The notes beneath the pieces were generated by a model. The model was not told the DNA's origin. It did no database searches and saw only the letters and a list, made by a program, of their open reading frames with translations. Shown here piece after piece: positions 8,343-15,613 of a stretch of DNA of 47,019 bases. Source of the stretch: Ferrovibrio sp. (GTDB taxonomy: Bacteria > Pseudomonadota > Alphaproteobacteria > Ferrovibrionales > Ferrovibrionaceae); contig NZ_PEKV01000021.1 in assembly GCF_002796975.1 (NCBI RefSeq), positions 3,677 to 50,695 of the forward strand. Direction: 5' to 3'. The first letter of the stretch is position 1; the number at the start of each line of letters is the position of its first letter. Position numbers and translations under genes: made by a program.

Positions 8343-9035
8343 CTATTGGGCCGGTACGGCAACGTCCAGCTTGTCGCGCTTCGCCTCTGTGGCACTGTCG
8401 CCTGAAGGCGAGGGAAGCTGCGGCGAGAACAGCAGTTCGAGATAGTTGCGGTAATGCCGCCACTGCGCCGCCAGGGGGCTCGCATCGCGCTGCACCTTCG
8501 ACAGGATGAAGGCGCCCTCGGCCAGCGCCAGGCTCATCTCGGCCAGCGTCCGCAGCTCCACCGGCAGGCGCGGCGGATAGAGGCGCAGTACTGCTTCCAG
8601 CTTCGCGCCGATACGCGCGGTCCAGTGACTGAATACCTCGCGCACCACCTGCATGGTCGCATCGTCGAACAGCTGCGATTCATAGATGAAGGAGGCGTAG
8701 AGGCAGCCGGGATAAGGCGCGGTCAGCTTCGCGGTCTCTTCCTCATACAGCCCGATGCAGATCAGCAACTGCTGCAGCGGATCGCGGCTCAATGCTTCTG
8801 CCCGATCCAGGACATTTTGAAGATGCGCGGCATCGGCCTCGGCGTCGCGCTGCACCAGCGCCAGCGCCAGCTCGGCCTTGCTTTTGAAGTGATAGAAAAA
8901 GGCGCCCTTGGTGATGCCGGCGCGGCCGATCACCGCATCCACCGAGGCGGCCGAATAGCCGGTCTCCAGGATCAGGCCTTGGGCCGCATCCATGATGGCT
9001 TTCCGGGTGATGGTGCCGTCGCGGGGCAAATGCAT
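8343..9035 (-). CDS. TetR/AcrR family transcriptional regulator
   Basis: 230-residue regulator. The N-terminal HTH spans about residues 10-55 (ITRKAIMDAAQGLILETGY, then ITKGAFFYHFKSKAELALAL), the canonical TetR DNA-binding helices. The C-terminal ligand domain is of the TetR_C type with a Cys in YPGCLYASFIYE. The ATG at 9035 is directly preceded by TTTGGAG; a TTG two codons upstream (9041) is an alternative start. The gene is divergent from the TPR gene and 12 nt upstream of the redox cyclase. A shared 8-bp ACCGACCA motif in both divergent promoters is the likely operator half-site, implying autoregulation. The ligand is unknown. Confidence 0.9.
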   Translation of the reverse strand: MHLPRDGTITRKAIMDAAQGLILETGYSAASVDAVIGRAGITKGAFFYHFKSKAELALALVQRDAEADAAHLQNVLDRAEALSRDPLQQLLICIGLYEEETAKLTAPYPGCLYASFIYESQLFDDATMQVVREVFSHWTARIGAKLEAVLRLYPPRLPVELRTLAEMSLALAEGAFILSKVQRDASPLAAQWRHYRNYLELLFSPQLPSPSGDSATEAKRDKLDVAVPAQ

Positions 9036-9054
9036 CTCCAAAGGGGATGGGTGG

Positions 9055-9083
9055 ATTATTATACGGGATGGTCGGTTTCACAA
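9055..9083 (-). promoter_or_regulatory. Promoter and putative TetR operator of the TetR-cyclase operon
   Basis: Minus strand: -35 TTGTGA (9078-9083) and -10 AATAAT (9055-9060) with 17 bp between, or TATAAT (9058-9063) with a short 14-bp spacer. Between them lies ACCGACCATCCCGTA (9062-9076), 12 of 15 identical to a sequence in the divergent promoter at 9209-9223. The shared motif suggests that the TetR protein binds both. Confidence 0.5.
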
Positions 9084-9181
9084 GGCTGTGAGCCAGGCCC
9101 AGCATAACCCCAAGATATTATAGCTTATTCAAATGGTAAGGCCAAAATTCGACAGGTTGTCGGGTTGCCGTAACGTATACC

Positions 9182-9223
9182 TTGACGGGAATGCCCGCTT
9201 TTATCTATACCGACCAGTCTGTA
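9182..9223 (+). promoter_or_regulatory. Promoter and putative TetR operator of the TPR gene
   Basis: TTGACG (9182-9187), 18-bp spacer, TATACC (9206-9211). The 16-bp imperfect palindrome TACCGACCAGTCTGTA (9208-9223) overlaps the -10 and shares ACCGACCA with the opposite promoter, the expected location for repression by the divergent TetR protein. Confidence 0.45.
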
Positions 9224-9246
9224 AGTTTCATGTTGGAGACCATGTC

Positions 9247-10575
9247 ATGCTGCACGATCAGGCCGGTTACGCCCTCAGCGGCGCCACGGACGAGGCCCTG
9301 GCGCTGTTCGAAACCGCGCTGGGCCAGTTCCACACCTATACGGGCAACCCGCTCGAGACCGCCGAGGCCGCCATCGCGGCGGCGCCTGAATTTGCCATGA
9401 CGCATCTGCTGCGCGCGCATCTCTATCTTTCCGGCATGGAAGCGCCCGGCATCGCGCCGGCTTTGCAGAGCATTGCGACCGCGCGCGAACTGGCCAGCAC
9501 GGACCGCGAAACGCTGCATACCGTAGCAGCCGAGGCCTGGGCCGGCGGCCGCTTCGAGGCGGCGTCGGAACGCTTCGACGACATCCTGCTCGCCGCGCCA
9601 CGCGACAGTCTTGCGCTACAGATGGGCCATCTGCTCGATTTCTATCGCGGCGATGCGCGCAACCTGCGCGACCGCGTCCTGCGCGTGCTGCCATCGTGGA
9701 GCACGGCGCTGCCGTATTATCACTCGGTGCTGGGCATGCACGCCTTCGGCCTGGAGGAAACCGGCGACTATGCGGCGGCTGAATCAGCAGGCCGCCGCGC
9801 CTGCGATCTCAACCCGCGCGATGCCTGGGCGCATCATGCCGTGCTGCATGTGATGGAAATGCAGGGTCGCGTGGAAGACGGCATCCGCTGGGCCACCACG
9901 CGCGAACCGCACTGGGCGGTCGACAACATGATGGCGGTGCATAACTGGTGGCATCTGATGCTCTACCATCTGGAGCGTGACGATCATGTGCAGGTGCTGC
10001 GCCTGTACGACGACAAGGTGCGCGGCGGCGGCTCCACCGTGGTCCTCGACCTGATCGATGCCTCGGCCATGCTGTGGCGCCTGCATCTGCGCGGCGTCGA
10101 GATCGGCGGCGCGCGCTGGACCGAACTGGCCCAGGCCTGGTCGGCGACGGCCGATGACGGCGTCTATGCCTTCAACGATGTGCATGGGCTGATCGCCTAT
10201 CTCGGCGCCGGCCGCGCCGATCTCGCTGCGCGCCAGATGGACGCGCTGCATCGTTCGGCCGAACGCGGCAATTTCAGCAATGCGGCGATGACCGAGCAGG
10301 TCGGCCTGCCGGTCGCCAAGGCGCTGACCGCCTTCATGGACGGCCAGTACCAGGACTGCATCGCGCGGCTGCGCGGCATGCGCACGATCGCCAATCGCTT
10401 TGGCGGCAGCCATGCCCAGCGCGATCTGCTCGATCTCACGCTGCTCGAAGCGGCGCGCCGCGCCGACGACTGCAACCTGCTGCGCGCGCTCACTGCCGAA
10501 CGCCTGCATGCGCGGCCGAAAAGCCCGCTGGCGCTGCGCTACCTCGCGGTGTCGAAGGAGCGTGTTGCGGCTTAA
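9247..10575 (+). CDS. TPR protein of the TTC38 type
   Basis: 442-residue soluble alpha-helical protein built of tetratricopeptide-like repeats (for example GDYAAAESAGRRACDLNPRD near residues 176-196), resembling the TTC38 family. Features of that family are visible: YYHSVLGMHAFGLEETG, AWAHHAVLHVMEMQGR and HNWWHLMLYHLE. The ATG at 9247 has GGAG 8 nt upstream; the frame is open to 9133 but the extension has no ribosome site and overlaps the promoter. Divergent from the TetR-cyclase operon and possibly repressed by that TetR. Its stop overlaps the convergent MarR gene by 4 nt. Function unknown; likely a scaffold. Confidence 0.8.
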   Translation: MLHDQAGYALSGATDEALALFETALGQFHTYTGNPLETAEAAIAAAPEFAMTHLLRAHLYLSGMEAPGIAPALQSIATARELASTDRETLHTVAAEAWAGGRFEAASERFDDILLAAPRDSLALQMGHLLDFYRGDARNLRDRVLRVLPSWSTALPYYHSVLGMHAFGLEETGDYAAAESAGRRACDLNPRDAWAHHAVLHVMEMQGRVEDGIRWATTREPHWAVDNMMAVHNWWHLMLYHLERDDHVQVLRLYDDKVRGGGSTVVLDLIDASAMLWRLHLRGVEIGGARWTELAQAWSATADDGVYAFNDVHGLIAYLGAGRADLAARQMDALHRSAERGNFSNAAMTEQVGLPVAKALTAFMDGQYQDCIARLRGMRTIANRFGGSHAQRDLLDLTLLEAARRADDCNLLRALTAERLHARPKSPLALRYLAVSKERVAA

Positions 10576-11075
10576 ACGGTGAAGGCGGGCCGCACCTGTT
10601 CGGCCAGTGCGCGCATCACGGCTTTCCACTGCCGTTCGGCCTCTGGCCCAGCGGCGGCAAAAGCCCTGGCGAAGGCTTCGTATTGCAGGTCGGTCAGCCT
10701 GCTTTCCAGCGCCGCGCCCTTCGGCGTCAGCGTCAGCAGCGTCAGCCGGCGGTTGGTTGGCGCCGGCTTCTGCATCAGATGGCCCTGCGCGATCAGGTCG
10801 CGCATCGGCCGGTGCAGCGCCTGGCGCGACACTTCCAGCAGATCGATCAGGTTGGCGATGGCGATGCCGGGCCGGCGTGCCACCACATAGAGGATGCGGT
10901 GATGCGGCCGGCCGAAGTCCAGTTTGTCGAGCACCTTCTTCGGTCCGGCCACGCCGGCGCGGTAACCCAGGTAAAACAGCGAAATCGTCTCGTCCACGGA
11001 TCCGCGCAGCGACTCAGACATGTCCCGGCGTGGCGCCGGCGCACGCGAAGCGGTGGATGTCTTGGCGGCTGTCAT
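10572..11075 (-). CDS. MarR family transcriptional regulator
   Basis: 167-residue winged-helix regulator. The DNA-binding region is FGRPHHRILYVVARRPGIA, then DLLEVSRQALHRPMRDL, with the wing in NRRLTLLTLTPKG. A disordered basic N-terminus of about 20 residues precedes the dimerisation helix; Met19 is an alternative start. It is divergent from the methyltransferase gene, and two identical palindromes lie in the shared region, so it probably represses itself and the methyltransferase-hydrolase pair. Its inducer is unknown. Confidence 0.88.
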   Translation of the reverse strand: MTAAKTSTASRAPAPRRDMSESLRGSVDETISLFYLGYRAGVAGPKKVLDKLDFGRPHHRILYVVARRPGIAIANLIDLLEVSRQALHRPMRDLIAQGHLMQKPAPTNRRLTLLTLTPKGAALESRLTDLQYEAFARAFAAAGPEAERQWKAVMRALAEQVRPAFTV

Positions 11076-11168
11076 GGCGGAGATCCCGAACCGGAGCGAA
11101 GGCTGGCTGCAGCATACACCAAGGATTTCATAGGGCTAGCGGCCAGAACCGGTCCGCGGTGGCATAAA

Positions 11169-11203
11169 TATCAATCATATTGATATTATCAATCATATTG
11201 ATA
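11169..11203. promoter_or_regulatory. Two identical 17-bp palindromes, putative MarR operators
   Basis: TATCAATCATATTGATA occurs twice, at 11169-11185 and 11187-11203, with 18 bp from centre to centre. Each has perfect 7-bp arms (TATCAAT / ATTGATA) around CAT. They stand out as AT-rich in GC-rich DNA and lie between the divergent MarR and methyltransferase genes. Assignment to the adjacent MarR is inferred from position and symmetry. Confidence 0.7.
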
Positions 11204-11243
11204 TATTCCTGCGGTTCCGCCGCCCTTGCATGAGGAGTCCGTC

Positions 11244-11987
11244 ATGGCCGGTTTACTGTTCGCTTCTTTCGCCTACCTCTGTTTCAACCTTGTCTCCGGC
11301 GCGCTGGCGCTGTTCCTCACCGGCCTGCCGCAGATCGCCGGAGCCCCGCTGCCGATCACGGTCGATGCCTCGATCTGGCCGCCGCTTTCGCCCTGGCTGG
11401 CCGGTGCTATCGATCTCGGCCTGATCTTGCTGTTCGGCCTGCAGCACAGCGTGATGGCGCGGCCGGGCTTCAAACGCTGGCTCACCAGCTTTGTGCCGCC
11501 GCATCTGGAGCGCGCGGTCTACATGTTTGCGAGCAGCCCGGCATTGCTGATGGTGCTGCTGTTCTGGCAGCCGCTGCCCGGCATGATCTGGCGCAGCGAC
11601 GACGGTTTCGTCACCCTGCTGCTCTGGGCGCTGTATGGCGCTGGCTGGCTGCTGCTGGTGGCCGCGACCTACATGATCGACCATTTCGAACTCTTCGGCC
11701 TGTCGCAGGTCTGGCGTCACTGGCGTGGCACACCTGCGCCGGCCGGGGGCTTCCGCATGGCTTATGCCTACCGTTATGTGCGGCATCCGATCTACACCGG
11801 CTGGCTCATCACCTTCTGGGCCACGCCGCAAATGAGCGCCAGCCACCTGCTGTTCGCCATCGGCATGTCCGCCTACATCGTCGTCGGCATCCTCTGCGAG
11901 GAACGCGATCTGATCGCGACCTTCGGCGACCGCTACCGCGACTATCGCGCCCGCGTGCCGGCGCTGATTCCCGGTTTCAAGAGCTGA
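11244..11987 (+). CDS. MddA/NnrU-like membrane methyltransferase
   Basis: 247-residue integral membrane protein with about six hydrophobic segments. It matches the methanethiol S-methyltransferase (MddA) / isoprenylcysteine methyltransferase-like group: LFGLQHSVMARPGFKRWLT in the N-terminal half, and the SAM-binding C-terminal motif YRYVRHPIYTGWLITFWATPQ followed by EERDLIATFGDRYRDYRARVP. MddA methylates methanethiol to dimethyl sulfide; the substrate here is not proven. The ATG at 11244 has GAGGAG 6 nt upstream; a TTG at 11226 is a weaker start. It lies just downstream of the twin MarR palindromes and 12 nt before the hydrolase gene. Confidence 0.75.
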   Translation: MAGLLFASFAYLCFNLVSGALALFLTGLPQIAGAPLPITVDASIWPPLSPWLAGAIDLGLILLFGLQHSVMARPGFKRWLTSFVPPHLERAVYMFASSPALLMVLLFWQPLPGMIWRSDDGFVTLLLWALYGAGWLLLVAATYMIDHFELFGLSQVWRHWRGTPAPAGGFRMAYAYRYVRHPIYTGWLITFWATPQMSASHLLFAIGMSAYIVVGILCEERDLIATFGDRYRDYRARVPALIPGFKS

Positions 11988-11999
11988 AGGAGGCGCATC

Positions 12000-12857
12000 A
12001 TGCCTGTGCTGCAAACATCTGCCGGCCGGCTGTCGTATTTCGACAACGAGAAAAGAGATGCACCCACCTTGCTGCTGCTGCATTCCAGTGGCGCGACGCA
12101 CCGGCAATGGCGTCAGCTGATCGCACAGTTGGATGGGGGCTGGCGCATTCTCGCGCCGGACCTGTTCGGCTATGGCGACACGCCGATGCCCGAGCGTGTG
12201 TCGTCGCGCCGTTCCATCGTGCAGGACGAACTGAATCTGCTCGGTGCGCTGCTGCATCAGGTCGACGGCCCGGTGCATGTGATCGGCCATTCCTATGGCG
12301 GCGCTGTCGCGCTCGAACTGGCATTGCAGCATCCCGGCCGCATCGCCTCGCTGGCGGCCTACGAGCCGGTGATGTTCGCGCTGCTGCGCGACAGCAAACA
12401 GCAGGCGGCCTGGAGCGAGATCGCCCAGGTAGCGCAGCGCCAGGTCGAACTGGTTGAGGCGGGTGACCTGCGCGGCGCGGCGTCCCATTTCATCAGTTAC
12501 TGGACCGCGCCGGGCGCATTCGAGGCAATGCCCGAGGCGATGCAGGCCACGGTCGCCACCGGTATGCCCAAGGTGGCGGCTGAATTCGGCGAAGTGCTGC
12601 GCCGGCGCGACGCGCCGCCGGATTTCAGCGCGCTGACCATGCCGGTGCTGCTGCTCTGCGGCAGCGACACGACTTGTGCGGTGCGCGGCGTCATCGCCGA
12701 ACTGCGTCGCCTGCTTCCCGCCCCGCGTTTCGTGCAGGTGGCAGGCGCCCGCCATATGGCCCCGCTGCAGCAGCCCGATCTGGTCAATCCGCTGCTGGTC
12801 GATTTCCTCGCAACCGCCACCCAGGTGGCGCGGCACAGCCTGCGTCGGGCCGGCTGA
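12000..12857 (+). CDS. Alpha/beta hydrolase
   Basis: 285-residue alpha/beta-hydrolase fold protein. The oxyanion HS(S)G motif is LLLLHSSGATHRQW, the nucleophile elbow is GHSYGG (Ser near 101), the acid is probably the Asp of LLLCGSDTTC, and the catalytic His is in GARHMAPLQQPD. A strong GAAGGAGG ribosome site precedes the ATG. Co-transcribed with the methyltransferase 12 nt upstream. The substrate is unknown; an esterase or haloalkane-type hydrolase is possible. Confidence 0.88.
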   Translation: MPVLQTSAGRLSYFDNEKRDAPTLLLLHSSGATHRQWRQLIAQLDGGWRILAPDLFGYGDTPMPERVSSRRSIVQDELNLLGALLHQVDGPVHVIGHSYGGAVALELALQHPGRIASLAAYEPVMFALLRDSKQQAAWSEIAQVAQRQVELVEAGDLRGAASHFISYWTAPGAFEAMPEAMQATVATGMPKVAAEFGEVLRRRDAPPDFSALTMPVLLLCGSDTTCAVRGVIAELRRLLPAPRFVQVAGARHMAPLQQPDLVNPLLVDFLATATQVARHSLRRAG

Positions 12858-12873
12858 TCCGAAGAATCAGCCG
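12851..12873 (+). terminator. Stem-loop at the 3' end of the hydrolase gene
   Basis: A perfect 8-bp inverted repeat CGGCTGAT / ATCAGCCG with a 7-nt loop overlaps the hydrolase stop codon. No T-run follows, so it is a weak or Rho-assisted terminator at best. A perfect 12-bp palindrome, GCCGTATACGGC (12870-12881), overlaps its right arm. Confidence 0.35.
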
Positions 12874-12900
12874 TATACGGCCTATCCAGTGACTGGAGAG

Positions 12901-12925
12901 GGAACCGGGGTTGTAATCGGTCGTT
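12901..12925 (+). promoter_or_regulatory. EcfG-type general-stress promoter of the trehalose operon
   Basis: GGAAC (12901-12905), 16-bp spacer, CGTT (12922-12925). This is the recognition pattern of alphaproteobacterial EcfG sigma factors, and trehalose synthesis genes are known members of that regulon. It lies 76 nt before the otsB start codon on the same strand. Confidence 0.72.
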
Positions 12926-12940
12926 TGTCTTCCTAAGTAA

Positions 12941-12960
12941 TTTCTCGGAAAACCGAGAAA
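12941..12960 (+). other. Perfect hairpin in the otsB leader
   Basis: TTTCTCGG and CCGAGAAA form perfect 8-bp arms around AAAA. It lies just after the expected start of transcription from the EcfG-type promoter, so it would be in the 5' leader RNA about 40 nt before the otsB ATG. It could be an operator or an RNA hairpin; its role is unknown. Confidence 0.45.
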
Positions 12961-13001
12961 ATACGAGATTCCTGCCTATCCGGGGCCGGGGAAGCGGAAA
13001 A

Positions 13002-13799
13002 ATGACCGATTCTATTTCAACAGGGCAGGCCTCCAGCGAGGCCAATGCCCTGCAGACACCGCCGCTGCCGCAGTCGAACTGGGCGTTGTTCCTCGACATC
13101 GACGGCACGCTGCTCGACATCGCGGATGCGCCGGACCGCGTGCAGGTGCCGGCGCGGCTGCTGGACGATCTGCAGACCGCCGAGAAGAAACTCAGCGGCG
13201 CGCTGGCGCTGGTCTCGGGCCGGCCGATCTCCGAAATCGACAAGCTGTTCGATCCGCTGAAGCTCGCCGCCAGCGGCCAGCATGGCAGCGAATGGCGGCC
13301 GGTGCCCGGTGCCGTGACGCAGGCGGTGTCGGAAGCGCCGTTGCCCGCCGGCCTGCATGAGGCGGCGGCGAAACTCGGCAACCTGCATCCCGGCATCGTG
13401 GTCGAACGCAAGAGCCATGCGCTCGCCGTGCATTATCGCAACGCGCCCGACTTCGGTGCCGAGATCGGCGGCCGTCTGGCGGCGGCGATGGCGGGCTACG
13501 ACGGCCTGATGCTGCTGCACGGCAAAGCGGTGTGGGAAATCAAGGATGCGCAGCAGTCGAAAGGCACGGCGGTCGGCCTGTTCATGCGCCAGCCGGCCTT
13601 TTCCGATCGCGTCGCGGTGTTCGTCGGCGACGACCGCACCGATGAAGACGGCTTCCATGCCGTGGAAGGCCTCGGCGGCCTCGCCATCCCGGTCGGGCAG
13701 CTGGCGCTGAAACGCGGACGTGGACCCGCTTTCGCCACGCCGGCGCAGGTGCGCAAGTGGCTTTCCGATTTTGCCATGCGTGATGAGGCTGCAGCATGA
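13002..13799 (+). CDS. otsB: Trehalose-6-phosphate phosphatase
   Basis: 265-residue HAD-family phosphatase that dephosphorylates trehalose 6-phosphate to trehalose. HAD motif I is FLDIDGTLLDIA, with nucleophile Asp and acid Asp; motif II is LVSGRP; the trehalose-phosphatase signature QHGSEWR and motif III/IV VFVGDDRTDEDGF are present. It is the first gene of a three-gene operon behind an EcfG-type promoter and shares a 4-nt ATGA overlap with the next gene. Trehalose is a compatible solute and desiccation protectant, which fits stress control. Confidence 0.95.
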   Translation: MTDSISTGQASSEANALQTPPLPQSNWALFLDIDGTLLDIADAPDRVQVPARLLDDLQTAEKKLSGALALVSGRPISEIDKLFDPLKLAASGQHGSEWRPVPGAVTQAVSEAPLPAGLHEAAAKLGNLHPGIVVERKSHALAVHYRNAPDFGAEIGGRLAAAMAGYDGLMLLHGKAVWEIKDAQQSKGTAVGLFMRQPAFSDRVAVFVGDDRTDEDGFHAVEGLGGLAIPVGQLALKRGRGPAFATPAQVRKWLSDFAMRDEAAA

Positions 13800-15613
13800 C
13801 GTCGACCAAGGCAGCACATCGCAACTCGCTCGATCTCGGTATTATCGGCAATTCGGTGATCGCCGCACTGATCGATCGTCAGGCGCGCATCGTGTGGCAT
13901 TGCGCGCCGCGGCTCGACAGCGATCCGGTCTTCTGCGACCTGCTGTCGCCCAAGATCGAGGGCGAGGGCCATTTCAGCATCGAACTACGCGGCCTGCAGC
14001 AGACTTCGCAGCACTATGTCGAAAATACTGCCGTGCTGGTCACCACACTGACCGATGCCCACGGCGCCAGCATCCGCATCACCGATTTCTGCCCGCGCTT
14101 CAAGCAGTATGACCGCACCTATCGCCCGGCCATGCTGATCCGTCGCATCGAACCGCTGAGCGGCACGCCTGTGGTGCGTGTGCGCATCCGCCCGCTGTTC
14201 GATTACGGCATGACGCAGCCGAGCCGCACGCTGGGCTCCAACCATATCCGCTTCACCGCGCCCGGCGCCGCGCTGCGACTGACCACCGATGCGCCGATTG
14301 CCTTTGTGGATGCCGAAAGCGAATTCGCGCTCACCCATCCGATGACGCTGGTACTGGGGCCCGACGAGAGCTTCACCGCCTCGATCACCCATATGGCGCG
14401 TGAATTCCAGGAACGCACCATCGAATACTGGATCGAATGGGCGCGCTATCTGTCGGTGCCGTTTGAATGGCAGGAAGCGGTGATCCGCGCCGCCATCACG
14501 CTGAAACTCTGCGCCTATGAAGAAACCGGCGCGATTCTCGCAGCATTGACCACCTCGATCCCCGAAGCCGCCGACACGCCGCGCAACTGGGACTACCGCT
14601 TCTGCTGGATGCGCGACGCATATTTCGTCGTGCAGGCGCTGAACCGGCTGGGTGCAACCAGGACGATGGAGGATTTCCTCCGCTACATCACCACCACCGT
14701 GGCTTTGCATCCCGATACCGAACTGCAGCCGGTCTACGGTCTCGATCCCGCCGCCTCGCTGGAAGAGCTGACCATGCCGGGTCTCACCGGCTATCGCGGC
14801 ATGGGCCCGGTGCGCAAGGGCAATGCCGCCTTCTCGCAACGCCAGAACGACACCTACGGCTCGATCGTACTGGCGGTGGCGCAGATGTTCTTCGACAAGC
14901 GCCTGCCGCGCCGCGGCGACATCGCGCTGTTCGAGCAGCTCGAAGGGCTGGGCGAAAAGGCGGCGGCGCTGGCGCTCACCGAGGATGCCGGATTGTGGGA
15001 ATTCCGCGGCCGGGCACGCGTACATACGCATTCGGCGGCGATGTGCTGGGCGGCCTGCCGCCGGTTGTCAAAGATCGCCGGCCTGTTCGGGCTGGAGGCG
15101 CGCGCCGGCTACTGGCGCGACCATGCCGAACGCATCCGCAAGGCGATCATGGAACATGCCTGGAACCCGAAGCTCAACAGCTTTGTCGAAAGCTTCGACG
15201 GCGAGGATCTCGATGCCTCGCTGCTGCTGCTGCAGGAGATCGGCTTCCTCGCCGCCGACGATCCGCGTTTCCTTGGCACGGTGGATGCGATCGGCAAAAC
15301 GCTGAAGCGCGGCAGCCATCTGATGCGCTACGTGGCGCCCGACGATTTCGGCCTGCCGCATAACGCCTTTTCGATCTGTACTTTCTGGTATGTCGATGCG
15401 CTGGCCGCCACCGGCCGGCGCGACGAGGCGCGGCAGATGTTCGAAGGGCTGCTGGCCTCGCGCAATCATCTCGGACTGCTTTCGGAAGACATCGATACAG
15501 CGACAGGTGAACTATGGGGAAACTTCCCACAGACCTATTCGATGGTTGGTTTGATCGTTTGCGCGATGCGACTGTCCAAAAGCTGGGAGGAGGCGTTTTG
15601 GCGCGGCTCGTAA
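13796..15613 (+). CDS. Glycoside hydrolase family 15 protein (trehalase/glucoamylase-like)
   Basis: 605-residue GH15 enzyme. The N-terminal beta domain (about 1-200) starts with LGIIGNSVIAALIDRQARIVW. The (alpha/alpha)6 barrel carries TPRNWDYRFCWMRDAYFVVQAL, a Glu-bearing LWEFRGRARVHTHSAAMCWAAC that resembles the general-acid region, and GLLSEDIDTATGELWGNFPQ with the second acidic pair. GH15 covers glucoamylases, glucodextranases and trehalases. Lying between otsB and otsA, overlapping both (4 nt and 16 nt), it may hydrolyse trehalose or a related glucoside; the substrate is inferred from context only. No signal peptide, so it is cytoplasmic. Confidence 0.9.
   Translation: MTSTKAAHRNSLDLGIIGNSVIAALIDRQARIVWHCAPRLDSDPVFCDLLSPKIEGEGHFSIELRGLQQTSQHYVENTAVLVTTLTDAHGASIRITDFCPRFKQYDRTYRPAMLIRRIEPLSGTPVVRVRIRPLFDYGMTQPSRTLGSNHIRFTAPGAALRLTTDAPIAFVDAESEFALTHPMTLVLGPDESFTASITHMAREFQERTIEYWIEWARYLSVPFEWQEAVIRAAITLKLCAYEETGAILAALTTSIPEAADTPRNWDYRFCWMRDAYFVVQALNRLGATRTMEDFLRYITTTVALHPDTELQPVYGLDPAASLEELTMPGLTGYRGMGPVRKGNAAFSQRQNDTYGSIVLAVAQMFFDKRLPRRGDIALFEQLEGLGEKAAALALTEDAGLWEFRGRARVHTHSAAMCWAACRRLSKIAGLFGLEARAGYWRDHAERIRKAIMEHAWNPKLNSFVESFDGEDLDASLLLLQEIGFLAADDPRFLGTVDAIGKTLKRGSHLMRYVAPDDFGLPHNAFSICTFWYVDALAATGRRDEARQMFEGLLASRNHLGLLSEDIDTATGELWGNFPQTYSMVGLIVCAMRLSKSWEEAFWRGS

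Noticed and set aside
6849..8405. 518-codon plus-strand frame opposite the redox cyclase
   Set aside because: Gln/His/Arg-rich composition typical of antisense frames; no motif and no ribosome site.
11253..12836. 527-codon minus-strand frame across the methyltransferase and hydrolase
   Set aside because: Spans two real genes and their gap, and has His/Gln/Arg-rich low-complexity sequence.
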